This document shows positions 8,159 through 14,790 of a stretch of 19,434 nucleotides of DNA, piece by piece (position 1 is the first letter of the stretch; the number at the start of each line of letters is the position of its first letter). The stretch comes from Bacteroidota bacterium. GTDB lineage: Bacteria; Bacteroidota; Bacteroidia; Bacteroidales; Prolixibacteraceae. Under the pieces are notes generated by a model. The model saw only the letters and a list, made by a program, of their open reading frames with translations. It made no database searches and was not told the origin of the DNA. Location of the stretch: contig JAEWME010000140.1 in assembly GCA_023393265.1 (NCBI GenBank), positions 1-19,434 of the forward strand, given 5' to 3'. The translations under genes and the position numbers were made by a program.

Positions 8159-9256
8159 CTATTTTAGTTTGATTACTTCGCTTCCGGCGAGCAGGAAAGC
8201 CCCTGTTCCGTATACTTCCCAACTGTCTGCATTGAAGTTTTTTCGGGGATCGGCACCAATCGGCTGGCACCAGCCAACATGTCCATCAGGCTGAATTAAA
8301 CCATTAAGTCCTTTCCATGCTCTTTGTACGGCAGGAAGAAATTTGTTTGAGTCGAGTAAGCCATTGTTGATTCCCCAGGCGAGCGCGTAGGTATAAAATC
8401 CAGATCCGCTTGCTTCGCCTCCCGGATAAGTTTCAGGATCAAGGAGACTTGCCCTCCAAAGCCCGTCTTCTTGCTGTAAACTGGCAACTTTGTCGGCCAT
8501 CTCTTTAAATATATTTTCGTAAAATGCTCTTTCCTTGTAGCTTTTGGGTATTTCACTTAACACGCGAACCAGTCCTCCCATGACCCAGCCATTTCCTCTT
8601 GACCAGAATATTTTTTTACCATTTGCTTCAAAACGGTCGTTGCCATCATTTTTGATCACATAACCCAGGTCGCGGGCAAAGAGATGCTCCTCTTTATCGT
8701 ACAACAAGTCGTAACATTCGTGGAAAAGTTTATCGCTGTATTCCATGTATTTTTTGTCTCCGGTAGTTACCGAAAGCTTAACCAAAGCGGGCGGCCCCAT
8801 AAAAAGGGCATCGCACCACCACCAGGTAATTTTTTGAATTCCACTTGTCGGATATGGTGTGGTGATGAATTTGTCCATCTGTTCTGTGAATGGCTCAATC
8901 ATCTTTTTATCTTTTTTGATGCGATAGACATCCACGTATGTTTGACAGATGGCATGATCGTCGGCATGTTGCAGGCGGGGACCAGGTTTCCACTGGTTTT
9001 TCTCACCCATTTCAATCATGGCATTCATCAGCTTTTTGTCGTCAGTGGTTTCGTAAGCCGCGAAGATACCGGCATAAAATGCACCGTTAGTCCAGTCGTA
9101 CAATTCGTGTTTTGGATTCCGGAGTTGCCACATAGCCGCTTGTGTCATCACTTTCTTGATTTCCTTTGGCTTGAAGCATTTATCTTTGTTTCGGCTACCG
9201 AAAGCATCACAGAAAAATACAGTGAAGATTAGTACGAAAAGGAAAGCATGTTTCAT
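8159..9256 (-). CDS. Secreted GH88/GH105 unsaturated uronyl hydrolase
   Basis: This is an (alpha/alpha)6-barrel glycoside hydrolase of the GH88/GH105 type, which removes the unsaturated uronic acid left at the non-reducing end of oligosaccharides by polysaccharide lyases (rhamnogalacturonan, ulvan or similar). Visible motifs are DWTNGAFYAG (about 54-63), 'QHADDHAICQTY' (96-107), WWWCDALFMGPPAL with the likely catalytic Asp149, and FWSRGNGWVMGGL. It starts with a hydrophobic signal sequence of about 20 residues. The Cys at 16 does not make a proper lipobox, so a cleaved signal peptide and periplasmic location are most likely. At 365 residues it has normal length. It is alone rather than in a PUL, with no SusC/D nearby. 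Which polysaccharide it serves cannot be read from the sequence. Confidence 0.88.
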   Translation of the reverse strand: MKHAFLFVLIFTVFFCDAFGSRNKDKCFKPKEIKKVMTQAAMWQLRNPKHELYDWTNGAFYAGIFAAYETTDDKKLMNAMIEMGEKNQWKPGPRLQHADDHAICQTYVDVYRIKKDKKMIEPFTEQMDKFITTPYPTSGIQKITWWWCDALFMGPPALVKLSVTTGDKKYMEYSDKLFHECYDLLYDKEEHLFARDLGYVIKNDGNDRFEANGKKIFWSRGNGWVMGGLVRVLSEIPKSYKERAFYENIFKEMADKVASLQQEDGLWRASLLDPETYPGGEASGSGFYTYALAWGINNGLLDSNKFLPAVQRAWKGLNGLIQPDGHVGWCQPIGADPRKNFNADSWEVYGTGAFLLAGSEVIKLK

Positions 9257-9282
9257 GTTATGGTTTTATCAGGTTAAAATTG

Positions 9283-9292
9283 CAATCGATTG
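9283..9292. promoter_or_regulatory. Perfect palindrome CAATCGATTG, candidate LacI-type operator
   Basis: The 10-base perfect palindrome has CG at its centre. With flanking bases it reads TGCAATCGATTGTA, the general shape of LacI/GalR-family operators. It lies at the predicted transcription start of the hydrolase gene on the minus strand, where a repressor would block initiation. No LacI-family gene is in the window, so this rests on shape and position only. Confidence 0.35.
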
Positions 9293-9294
9293 TA

Positions 9295-9302
9295 CAAACA
9301 TA
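9295..9302 (-). promoter_or_regulatory. Candidate -7 element of the GH105 gene promoter
   Basis: The minus strand reads TATGTTTG, an exact match to TAnnTTTG, about 39 bases upstream of the start codon. A -33 TTTG is not visible at the right spacing. Confidence 0.42.
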
Positions 9303-9340
9303 CAAATTCATTTAACACTTTCATCGTCTTTAGTTTTTGT

Positions 9341-9397
9341 TCGGGAAAAAGTTGAAAAATACCTGTTAATATATCTTTTGATTGATTTTTTCCCGGA
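9341..9397. repeat. Inverted repeat with long loop in the GH105/his divergent spacer
   Basis: CGGGAAAAA (9342-9350) is complementary to TTTTTCCCG (9387-9395), extended by a wobble and a T-A pair; the loop is 36 bases. It lies between the two divergent promoters. The T-rich right arm could end stray rightward transcription, or the two arms could be operator half-sites. The rest of the spacer (9303-9440) is AT-rich with nothing else I recognise. Confidence 0.4.
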
Positions 9398-9446
9398 TAA
9401 ATAATATTAATAAAACGTAAACTTCGAAAAAACTGTAATCAGAATA

Positions 9447-9478
9447 CTTGTTTTCATTTCAGATTATAACTAATATTG
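9447..9478 (+). promoter_or_regulatory. Histidine operon promoter
   Basis: CTTG (9447-9450), 20-base spacer, TAATATTG (9471-9478; one mismatch to TAnnTTTG). The layout matches the sigma-factor promoter in this window. The predicted start near 9484 lies about 15 bases before the leader-peptide ATG, as expected for a translated attenuator. Confidence 0.65.
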
Positions 9479-9498
9479 CGCAATCGAAAACGAAAAAT

Positions 9499-9555
9499 AT
9501 GTATAAATCTTTTGGACATTACGGCCACCATCACGGAAATCTATCGCGCAGGTAG
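9499..9555 (+). CDS. hisL: Histidine operon leader peptide (18 aa)
   Basis: The open frame encodes MYKSFGHYGHHHGNLSRR, with four His codons at positions 7, 10, 11 and 12 and a TAG stop at 9553-9555. It is too short to be a functional enzyme. Its role would be to let ribosomes pause at His codons when charged tRNA-His is scarce. It sits between a good promoter and a terminator just upstream of hisG. The stop codon lies inside the segment (9551-9557) that can form the antiterminator, so the ribosome position decides the RNA fold. The His density and the matching RNA elements make chance unlikely. Confidence 0.85.
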   Translation: MYKSFGHYGHHHGNLSRR

Positions 9556-9631
9556 GCAGTAATTGTTTTGATGTTTTTACAAAAAGATATTAACCCAAGA
9601 GAAGGCTTACCGAAAAGGTAAGCCTTTTTTG
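9524..9631 (+). promoter_or_regulatory. Transcription attenuator of the histidine operon (segments 1-4)
   Basis: Segment 1 is GCCACC (9524-9529, inside the His codons). Segment 2 is GGTAGGC (9551-9557, spanning the leader stop). Segment 3 is the 5' arm of the terminator stem (9602-9611) and segment 4 its 3' arm (9617-9626). 1:2 pairs over six bases with one bulged A. 2:3 pairs GGTAGGC with GCTTACC (9605-9611) over seven bases with one G-U. 3:4 is the ten-base terminator. A ribosome stalled at the His codons masks segment 1 and frees 2 to pair with 3, giving readthrough. A ribosome reaching the stop covers 2, so 3:4 terminates. Confidence 0.8.
9602..9630 (+). terminator. Attenuator terminator upstream of hisG
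   Basis: AAGGCTTACC (9602-9611), loop GAAAA, GGTAAGCCTT (9617-9626), then a run of Ts to 9630 followed by GTTTT. The hairpin ends 16 bases before the hisG start codon, the position expected for a conditional terminator. Confidence 0.92.
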
Positions 9632-9646
9632 TTTTAACCCTCGAAC

Positions 9647-10507
9647 ATGGAAGGAATTTTAAAAATTGCAGTTCAAACGAAAGGCCGATTGAACGAAGAT
9701 TCGATCAAACTAATTGATGAAGCGGGCATCAAACTCCCCCTGAGCTCCCGCAAGTTGATTTCGACCGCTACCAATTTCCCGCTGGAAGCACTGTTTTTGC
9801 GTGACGATGATATTCCGCAGGCGGTGGCTGGTGGCGTTGCCGACGTGGGAATTGTTGGCGAAAATGAAATGCTCGAAAAGAAAGAGAATGTTGTGATTGC
9901 CAAACGGCTGGGCTTTAGTAAATGCCGCCTTTCACTGGCCATTCCGAAAGACGATGAATATCCGGGCGTTGAATATTTCAACGGAAAGAAAATAGCCACT
10001 TCTTATCCCGAAATTCTTCGCGACTACTTCAAAAAGAACAACATTCAGGCTGATATTCATGTGATTACAGGTTCTGTTGAAATTGCTCCCGGAATAGGAC
10101 TTGCCGATGCTATTTTTGATATTGTGAGTTCGGGAAGTACGCTGGTAAGCAACCGGCTGAAGGAAGTTGAAGTGGTTGTTTATTCAGAGGCTGTTTTGAT
10201 CGCCAATCCGAATCTTTCTGAACAGAAAAAAGCTATTCTCGACGAACTGATTTTCAGGATGGAATCGGTGCAACGGGCAGAAAAGAAAAAATACATTCTA
10301 CTGAATGCCCCCAATGAAAAGCTGGCAGAGATTGAATCGTATCTTCCGGGCATGAAAAGTCCGACGGTGATGCCCCTTGCTGAAGAAGGCTGGAGTTCGG
10401 TTCACTCAGTGATCGAAGAAAAGGATTTTTGGGAAATTATCGGGAAGCTGAAATCAGCCGGGGCAACTGGTATTTTGGTTATTCCGATCGAAAAAATGAT
10501 CTTCTAA
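9647..10507 (+). CDS. hisG: ATP phosphoribosyltransferase, long form
   Basis: This enzyme joins ATP and PRPP to N1-(5-phosphoribosyl)-ATP, the first and committed step of histidine synthesis. The catalytic region carries VGIVGENEML (about 68-77) and the PRPP-binding signature GLADAIFDIVSSGSTL. The C-terminal part (about 210-286), ending 'GATGILVIPIEKMI', is the ACT/PII-like regulatory domain of long-form HisG, which binds histidine and gives feedback inhibition. The 286 residues fit the long form, so HisZ is not needed. It is the first structural gene after the attenuator; the ATG at 9647 is the only good start. The EamA gene begins 10 bases after its stop. Confidence 0.96.
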   Translation: MEGILKIAVQTKGRLNEDSIKLIDEAGIKLPLSSRKLISTATNFPLEALFLRDDDIPQAVAGGVADVGIVGENEMLEKKENVVIAKRLGFSKCRLSLAIPKDDEYPGVEYFNGKKIATSYPEILRDYFKKNNIQADIHVITGSVEIAPGIGLADAIFDIVSSGSTLVSNRLKEVEVVVYSEAVLIANPNLSEQKKAILDELIFRMESVQRAEKKKYILLNAPNEKLAEIESYLPGMKSPTVMPLAEEGWSSVHSVIEEKDFWEIIGKLKSAGATGILVIPIEKMIF

Positions 10508-10517
10508 TCAAAACTGA

Positions 10518-11420
10518 ATGAAACCCAGACAAATATTGCTTTTTATTGTTCCCTGCCTCATTTGGGGCTCCACCTGGTTTGCCATCAAATTTCAGTTGGG
10601 CCGCGTCGATCCGTTGGTATCAGTGGTGTACCGGTTTTTGCTGGCGGGCATTTTTCTTATCTCCTTCAGTTTTTTCAGGGGACTGAACATGAAGTTCACC
10701 TTGCGGGAACACCTGCTGATGGCACTTCAGGGAGTGATATTGTTCGGGTTTAACTACTGGCTGGTTTATTTGGCTGAGGAGACACTGGCGTCGGGAGTTG
10801 TGGCGGTGATTTTTTCATTTTCAATTTTTGCCAACATCTTTTTTAATTACCTGCTCCTGAAAGGAAAAATAAAACGGGAAGTGATTTTCGGGGCCATATT
10901 AGGCATTGCCGGCACCTTGCTAATTTTTAGTCACGAATTGGATAATGCCGATCAAATGACAATCGGATTTCAATCGCTTGTATTTTGCTTTGCATCTATT
11001 ATCCTGGCTTCGCTCGGCAACATTCTTTCGAAATACAACCAAACCCGAAAATTGCCAGTGGTCCAGACGAACGCTTTCAGTATGACTTATGGAAGCCTGG
11101 CCATGATGTTGATGGTACCGCTTTCTGGAAGAAGTTTTTCAGTCGAATTTACTTCGACATACATCAGTTCTTTAATCTACTTATCGGTGTTTGGCTCGGT
11201 AGTAGCTTTTACTTTTTATCTCAAGCTGGTCGGCGAAATAGGACCAGACAGGGCTGGCTATTCCACCTTGGTTGCACCGGTTATCGCGTTGATAATCTCT
11301 TCGTTTTTCGAGAATTATCAATGGGGTATTGCTGCTATTTCAGGTGTACTTTTGCTTTTTGCCGGTAATTTTTTAGCCCTGAAAATGAACACTATTAAAA
11401 TAAAACGAAATGAAAACTAG
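10518..11420 (+). CDS. EamA-family (drug/metabolite transporter superfamily) permease
   Basis: This is an inner-membrane protein of 300 residues with about ten hydrophobic helices in two homologous halves, as in EamA (DUF6) permeases. The first half opens with 'IWGSTWFAIKFQLGRVDP', the typical 'W-G-s-x-w-x-x-k' start of the family. The second half includes 'YLSVFGSVVAFTFYLKLV', the usual hallmark before the last helices. It sits between hisG and hisD: 10 bases after hisG, and its last 11 bases overlap the start of hisD (ATGAAAACTAG), which suggests translational coupling. It would therefore fall under histidine attenuation. That makes export or import of histidine or a related compound an attractive idea, but the family is broad and the substrate is not shown by sequence. 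Confidence 0.88.
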   Translation: MKPRQILLFIVPCLIWGSTWFAIKFQLGRVDPLVSVVYRFLLAGIFLISFSFFRGLNMKFTLREHLLMALQGVILFGFNYWLVYLAEETLASGVVAVIFSFSIFANIFFNYLLLKGKIKREVIFGAILGIAGTLLIFSHELDNADQMTIGFQSLVFCFASIILASLGNILSKYNQTRKLPVVQTNAFSMTYGSLAMMLMVPLSGRSFSVEFTSTYISSLIYLSVFGSVVAFTFYLKLVGEIGPDRAGYSTLVAPVIALIISSFFENYQWGIAAISGVLLLFAGNFLALKMNTIKIKRNEN

Positions 11421-12702
11421 CATAAATGCGGACAGGTCGCAGTGGTCCGAATTACTTAAGCGGCCACTTTTTAGCGTTGCCGAACTGAGCAGTAAGGTAC
11501 AATTGGTGCTCGACGAAATTCGGAAAGATGGTATATCGGCTATCAGAAAATATACTGAACGATTCGATGGCGTGTTGCTTGACGAGATTACTGTCTCTGA
11601 AAAAGAAATTGCAGAAGCTGTTTCGTTGGTCGATTCCGAACTTCAGGAAGCAATTAAGGTAGCTGCCGGGAATGTGCGGAAATTTCACGAATCGCAGTTT
11701 CCGGTTTCGAAAAAGATCGAAACCACACAGGGAGTTGTTTGCTGGCAAAAGGCTGTTGCCATCGAAAAAGTTGGTCTGTACATTCCGGGAGGTTCAGCAC
11801 CTTTGTTTTCGACTGTTTTAATGCTGGCTATTCCGGCCCGGATTGCCGGATGCAGGGAAATTGTACTTTGCACGCCACCAGATAAATCAGGAAAAATTAA
11901 CCCGGCTATTTTGTTTGCTGCAAAATTGGTTGGCGTAACTAAAATATTCAAGGTGGGTGGAATTCAGGCGATTGCAGCCATGGCCTACGGTGTAGGAGAT
12001 GTACCAAAAGTTGCCAAGATTTTTGGACCTGGAAATCAGTATGTAATGGCAGCCAAACAGTTGGTTAGCAACAGTGATGTGGCAATCGACATGCCGGCAG
12101 GGCCTTCGGAAGTGGCCGTGATGGCCGACTCTTCGGCAAATCCGGCATTTATTGCAGCCGATTTGCTTTCTCAGGCCGAGCACGGACCTGATTCGCAGGT
12201 GATTCTGGTAACCAATGATCAGGCGCTTGTCGGAAAAGTAGAGGAGGAAATAAGTCGTCAGCTTCGGGATTTACCCCGAAAAGAAATTGCAGAAAAAGCG
12301 CTTGCAAACAGCACTGCCATTGTATTGAAAAACGAGGGTGAAATGATTGACCTAATCAACGAATATGCGCCGGAGCATTTGATTATCTCGATGAAGAATT
12401 ATCACGATATAGCTGAAAAAATCACCAATGCAGGCTCTGTTTTTCTGGGGAATTATACACCTGAAAGTGCCGGCGATTATGCTTCAGGAACCAATCACAC
12501 GTTGCCGACAAATGGTTGGGCACGTTCATTTAGTGGAGTTAACCTCGACAGCTATCTGAAGAAGATTACTTTTCAGGAAATATCTCAGGAAGGAATGAAA
12601 AACCTTGGACCAACGATTGAAAAAATGGCTTCAGCAGAACAACTCGATGCCCACAAAAATGCTGTTTCGCTGCGGCTGAAAGAAATCAGGAACTCAAACT
12701 AA
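11410..12702 (+). CDS. hisD: Histidinol dehydrogenase
   Basis: This enzyme oxidises L-histidinol to L-histidine in two NAD-dependent steps, the last step of the pathway. The zinc ligands expected from the E. coli enzyme are present: Gln255 and His258 in SQAEHGPDSQ, Asp356 in SAGDYASGTNH and His415 in LDAHKNAV. The catalytic pair Glu322-His323 is in YAPEHL. FGPGNQYV and MPAGPSEVAVMAD are also typical. At 430 residues it is full length. The start codon lies inside the end of the EamA gene (11-base overlap). hisC follows after 5 bases. Confidence 0.97.
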   Translation: MKTSINADRSQWSELLKRPLFSVAELSSKVQLVLDEIRKDGISAIRKYTERFDGVLLDEITVSEKEIAEAVSLVDSELQEAIKVAAGNVRKFHESQFPVSKKIETTQGVVCWQKAVAIEKVGLYIPGGSAPLFSTVLMLAIPARIAGCREIVLCTPPDKSGKINPAILFAAKLVGVTKIFKVGGIQAIAAMAYGVGDVPKVAKIFGPGNQYVMAAKQLVSNSDVAIDMPAGPSEVAVMADSSANPAFIAADLLSQAEHGPDSQVILVTNDQALVGKVEEEISRQLRDLPRKEIAEKALANSTAIVLKNEGEMIDLINEYAPEHLIISMKNYHDIAEKITNAGSVFLGNYTPESAGDYASGTNHTLPTNGWARSFSGVNLDSYLKKITFQEISQEGMKNLGPTIEKMASAEQLDAHKNAVSLRLKEIRNSN

Positions 12703-12707
12703 ACGAT

Positions 12708-13763
12708 ATGGAACTTGATAAACTACTTCGCGACAACATCAAAGCGCTGAAACCATACTCGTCGGCGCGAGACGAATTTTCGGGCGAGGCTGAGGTATTT
12801 CTCGATGCCAACGAAAATCCGTATAACGAGCCATACAACCGTTATCCCGATCCGTTGCAGTGGAAACTAAAGGACAAAATTGGTGAGATTAAGCAGGTAG
12901 CTCCGACGAAAATTTTTCTGGGGAATGGTAGCGATGAGCCTATCGACATTGTTTTTCGTGCTTTTTGCGAGCCGGGTGTAGACAATGTTGTTTCAATCGA
13001 TCCAACTTATGGCATGTACCAGGTGGCAGCCGATATCAACAATGTTGAAGTTAGAAAAGTGCGGCTCAGCATCGACTACCAGTTTCGTGCCGATGATCTG
13101 TTAAGTGCTGCGAATCTGTACACAAAAGCGATTTTCATTTGTTCGCCAAACAATCCAACCGCAAATTTATTGGATAGGGAAGAGGTCGTGAAACTACTGA
13201 CAGAATTTGACGGGATTGTTGTGCTCGACGAAGCGTATATTGACTTTGCCCCGGAAAGTAGTTTCCTTCCTGAGTTGGATGATTTTCCGAACCTGGTTGT
13301 GCTGCAAACTTTTTCAAAAGCCTGGGGAATGGCCGGAATCAGATTGGGAATGGCCTTTGCGCAACCCGAAATCATCAAAGTGTTCAACAAGATTAAATAC
13401 CCTTACAACATCAATATTTTGACACAGCAAAAAGCGCTCGAACTTATTGAAAGCGAAGGAGAAAAAAATGAATGGGTAAAAATTATCATTGACGAACGGT
13501 CGAAAATGATCCGGAAATTGTTTAATCTTCCGTTTGTGCAGGTAATTTATCCGTCAGATGCCAATTTTATCCTCGTCAAGATGCACGATGCGCGTGGTAT
13601 TTATGAGTATCTGACCGAGCAAAAAATTATTGTTCGCGACCGCTCGAAAGTTACACTTTGCGAAGATTGCCTGCGCATTACGATCGGATCGCCGGAAGAA
13701 AACAAAAAATTGCGCAAAGCACTGAAGCGACTGGTAAAAGGGTCGGTTGAGGATAATGAATAG
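12708..13763 (+). CDS. hisC: Histidinol-phosphate aminotransferase
   Basis: This is a PLP-dependent class I/II aminotransferase that converts imidazole-acetol phosphate to histidinol phosphate using glutamate. The PLP Schiff-base lysine is Lys204 in 'TFSKAWGMAGIRLGMA'. Cofactor contacts are visible in CSPNNPT (about 145-151) and VLDEAYIDF (Asp174, Tyr177). The N-terminus has the family motif DANENPYN and LGNGSDEPID. At 351 residues it is full length. It lies 5 bases after hisD. It is followed by 239 bases without a confident gene before a methyltransferase, the first real gap in the operon. Confidence 0.96.
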   Translation: MELDKLLRDNIKALKPYSSARDEFSGEAEVFLDANENPYNEPYNRYPDPLQWKLKDKIGEIKQVAPTKIFLGNGSDEPIDIVFRAFCEPGVDNVVSIDPTYGMYQVAADINNVEVRKVRLSIDYQFRADDLLSAANLYTKAIFICSPNNPTANLLDREEVVKLLTEFDGIVVLDEAYIDFAPESSFLPELDDFPNLVVLQTFSKAWGMAGIRLGMAFAQPEIIKVFNKIKYPYNINILTQQKALELIESEGEKNEWVKIIIDERSKMIRKLFNLPFVQVIYPSDANFILVKMHDARGIYEYLTEQKIIVRDRSKVTLCEDCLRITIGSPEENKKLRKALKRLVKGSVEDNE

Positions 13764-13782
13764 TAAGTAAAATGAGATGCAA

Positions 13783-13818
13783 ATGATAACGAAAAATTCT
13801 GTCCTTATCATGTTTTTT
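13783..13818 (+). terminator. Weak terminator-like hairpin after hisC
   Basis: ATGATAA (13783-13789) and TTATCAT (13805-13811) can pair around a 15-base loop, followed by GTTTTTT. The stem is short and AT-rich, so at best it reduces readthrough into the methyltransferase and hisB. The remaining spacer up to 14002 shows only a poor promoter-like TACTTTAG near 13850. Confidence 0.28.
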
Positions 13819-14002
13819 GTTTGATATTTAAGGTTAGGTGAGAAAGCATTACTTTAGAAGAGAAATCGAATCTCAGAGCAAGACTAAAAGTAATTATAGT
13901 TCGTGTTTTTTTTAAGGTAAGATTCTGGAAATAAAATCAATGTAGTACTGTTGATGATTGGAAAAAGAAAATATTAACAGCGGAACTGCTAAAACTTCAA
14001 CG

Positions 14003-14752
14003 ATGTTTAAAAAACTTAATATTACCGAATCACTTGATTCCCCGGAGCGTACTCTTCATCACAGGGAGATTCTCCTGAAGAAAAAATTTATGAGGGAATT
14101 ATATGTTGAGTGGTATAAATATTTTGAGGATTCACTCAAAGTAATTCCCGAAGGTAAGATATTGGAGATAGGCTCTGGTGGAGGATTTCTGAAAGATGTA
14201 TTACCTCAGGTTATTACCTCAGACATTATTCCACTTCCAACAAATGACCTGACAATGTCGGCTCTTGAAATGCCGTTTAGTGAAAATGAGCTTGCAGCGA
14301 TTTTTATGATTGACACTTTCCATCATTTACCAGATGCAGAAATATTCCTGAAAGAAGTGGATCGTGTTTTAAAAAGAAGTGGGAAAGTTATCATGATAGA
14401 ACCCGCTAATTCGTTGTGGGGTAGATTTATATATAAGAATTTCCACCATGAACCGTTTGACCCTTCCGGCAGTTGGACATTTCCTTCATCTGGCCCCCTG
14501 AGTGGGGCAAATGGTGCGTTACCATGGATCGTTTTTAAACGTGACAGAGAGCGTTTTTTGAAAGAATTTCCCCGGTTGAGAATAGTGAGCATGACTTATC
14601 ATACACCTCTGCTCTATTTAATTAGTGGCGGGTTCACAATGCCCCAATTATTGCCTGATTTTGTTTACCCATTTATTAGGTGGGTTGACGGAAGACTAGG
14701 ATGTATCCAACCACTCGGTATGTTTACTACGATTGAAATTGAAAAAGTTTAA
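14003..14752 (+). CDS. SAM-dependent class I methyltransferase
   Basis: The nucleotide-binding fold is shown by 'GKILEIGSGGGFLKDV' (SAM motif I), an acidic ITSDI strand end (motif II) and FMIDTFHHLPD (motif IV region). The C-terminal half, with FHHEPFDPSGSW and SGANGALPWIVF, resembles methyltransferases of glycan or lipid loci, but the substrate cannot be named. An in-frame TTG at 13958 would add 15 residues; the ATG at 14003 (MFKKLNITES...) looks better and gives 249 residues. The gene is visibly more AT-rich in its third positions than hisC and hisB around it. It has a long 5' spacer, consistent with later insertion into the his operon. It ends 38 bases before the likely hisB start. Confidence 0.85.
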   Translation: MFKKLNITESLDSPERTLHHREILLKKKFMRELYVEWYKYFEDSLKVIPEGKILEIGSGGGFLKDVLPQVITSDIIPLPTNDLTMSALEMPFSENELAAIFMIDTFHHLPDAEIFLKEVDRVLKRSGKVIMIEPANSLWGRFIYKNFHHEPFDPSGSWTFPSSGPLSGANGALPWIVFKRDRERFLKEFPRLRIVSMTYHTPLLYLISGGFTMPQLLPDFVYPFIRWVDGRLGCIQPLGMFTTIEIEKV

Positions 14753-14790
14753 TGAGTCCAAATGATTTGGTTATTTTGAAAATTCTAGAC

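Noticed and set aside
13958..14002. TTG start extending the methyltransferase by 15 residues
   Set aside because: The ATG at 14003 is better, and the extension is low in recognisable structure.
14752..14790. Upstream ATG for hisB overlapping the methyltransferase stop (TAATG)
   Set aside because: The 13 added residues do not match HisB starts, and a second ATG at 14791 gives exactly the conserved MKKALFIDRDGT start.
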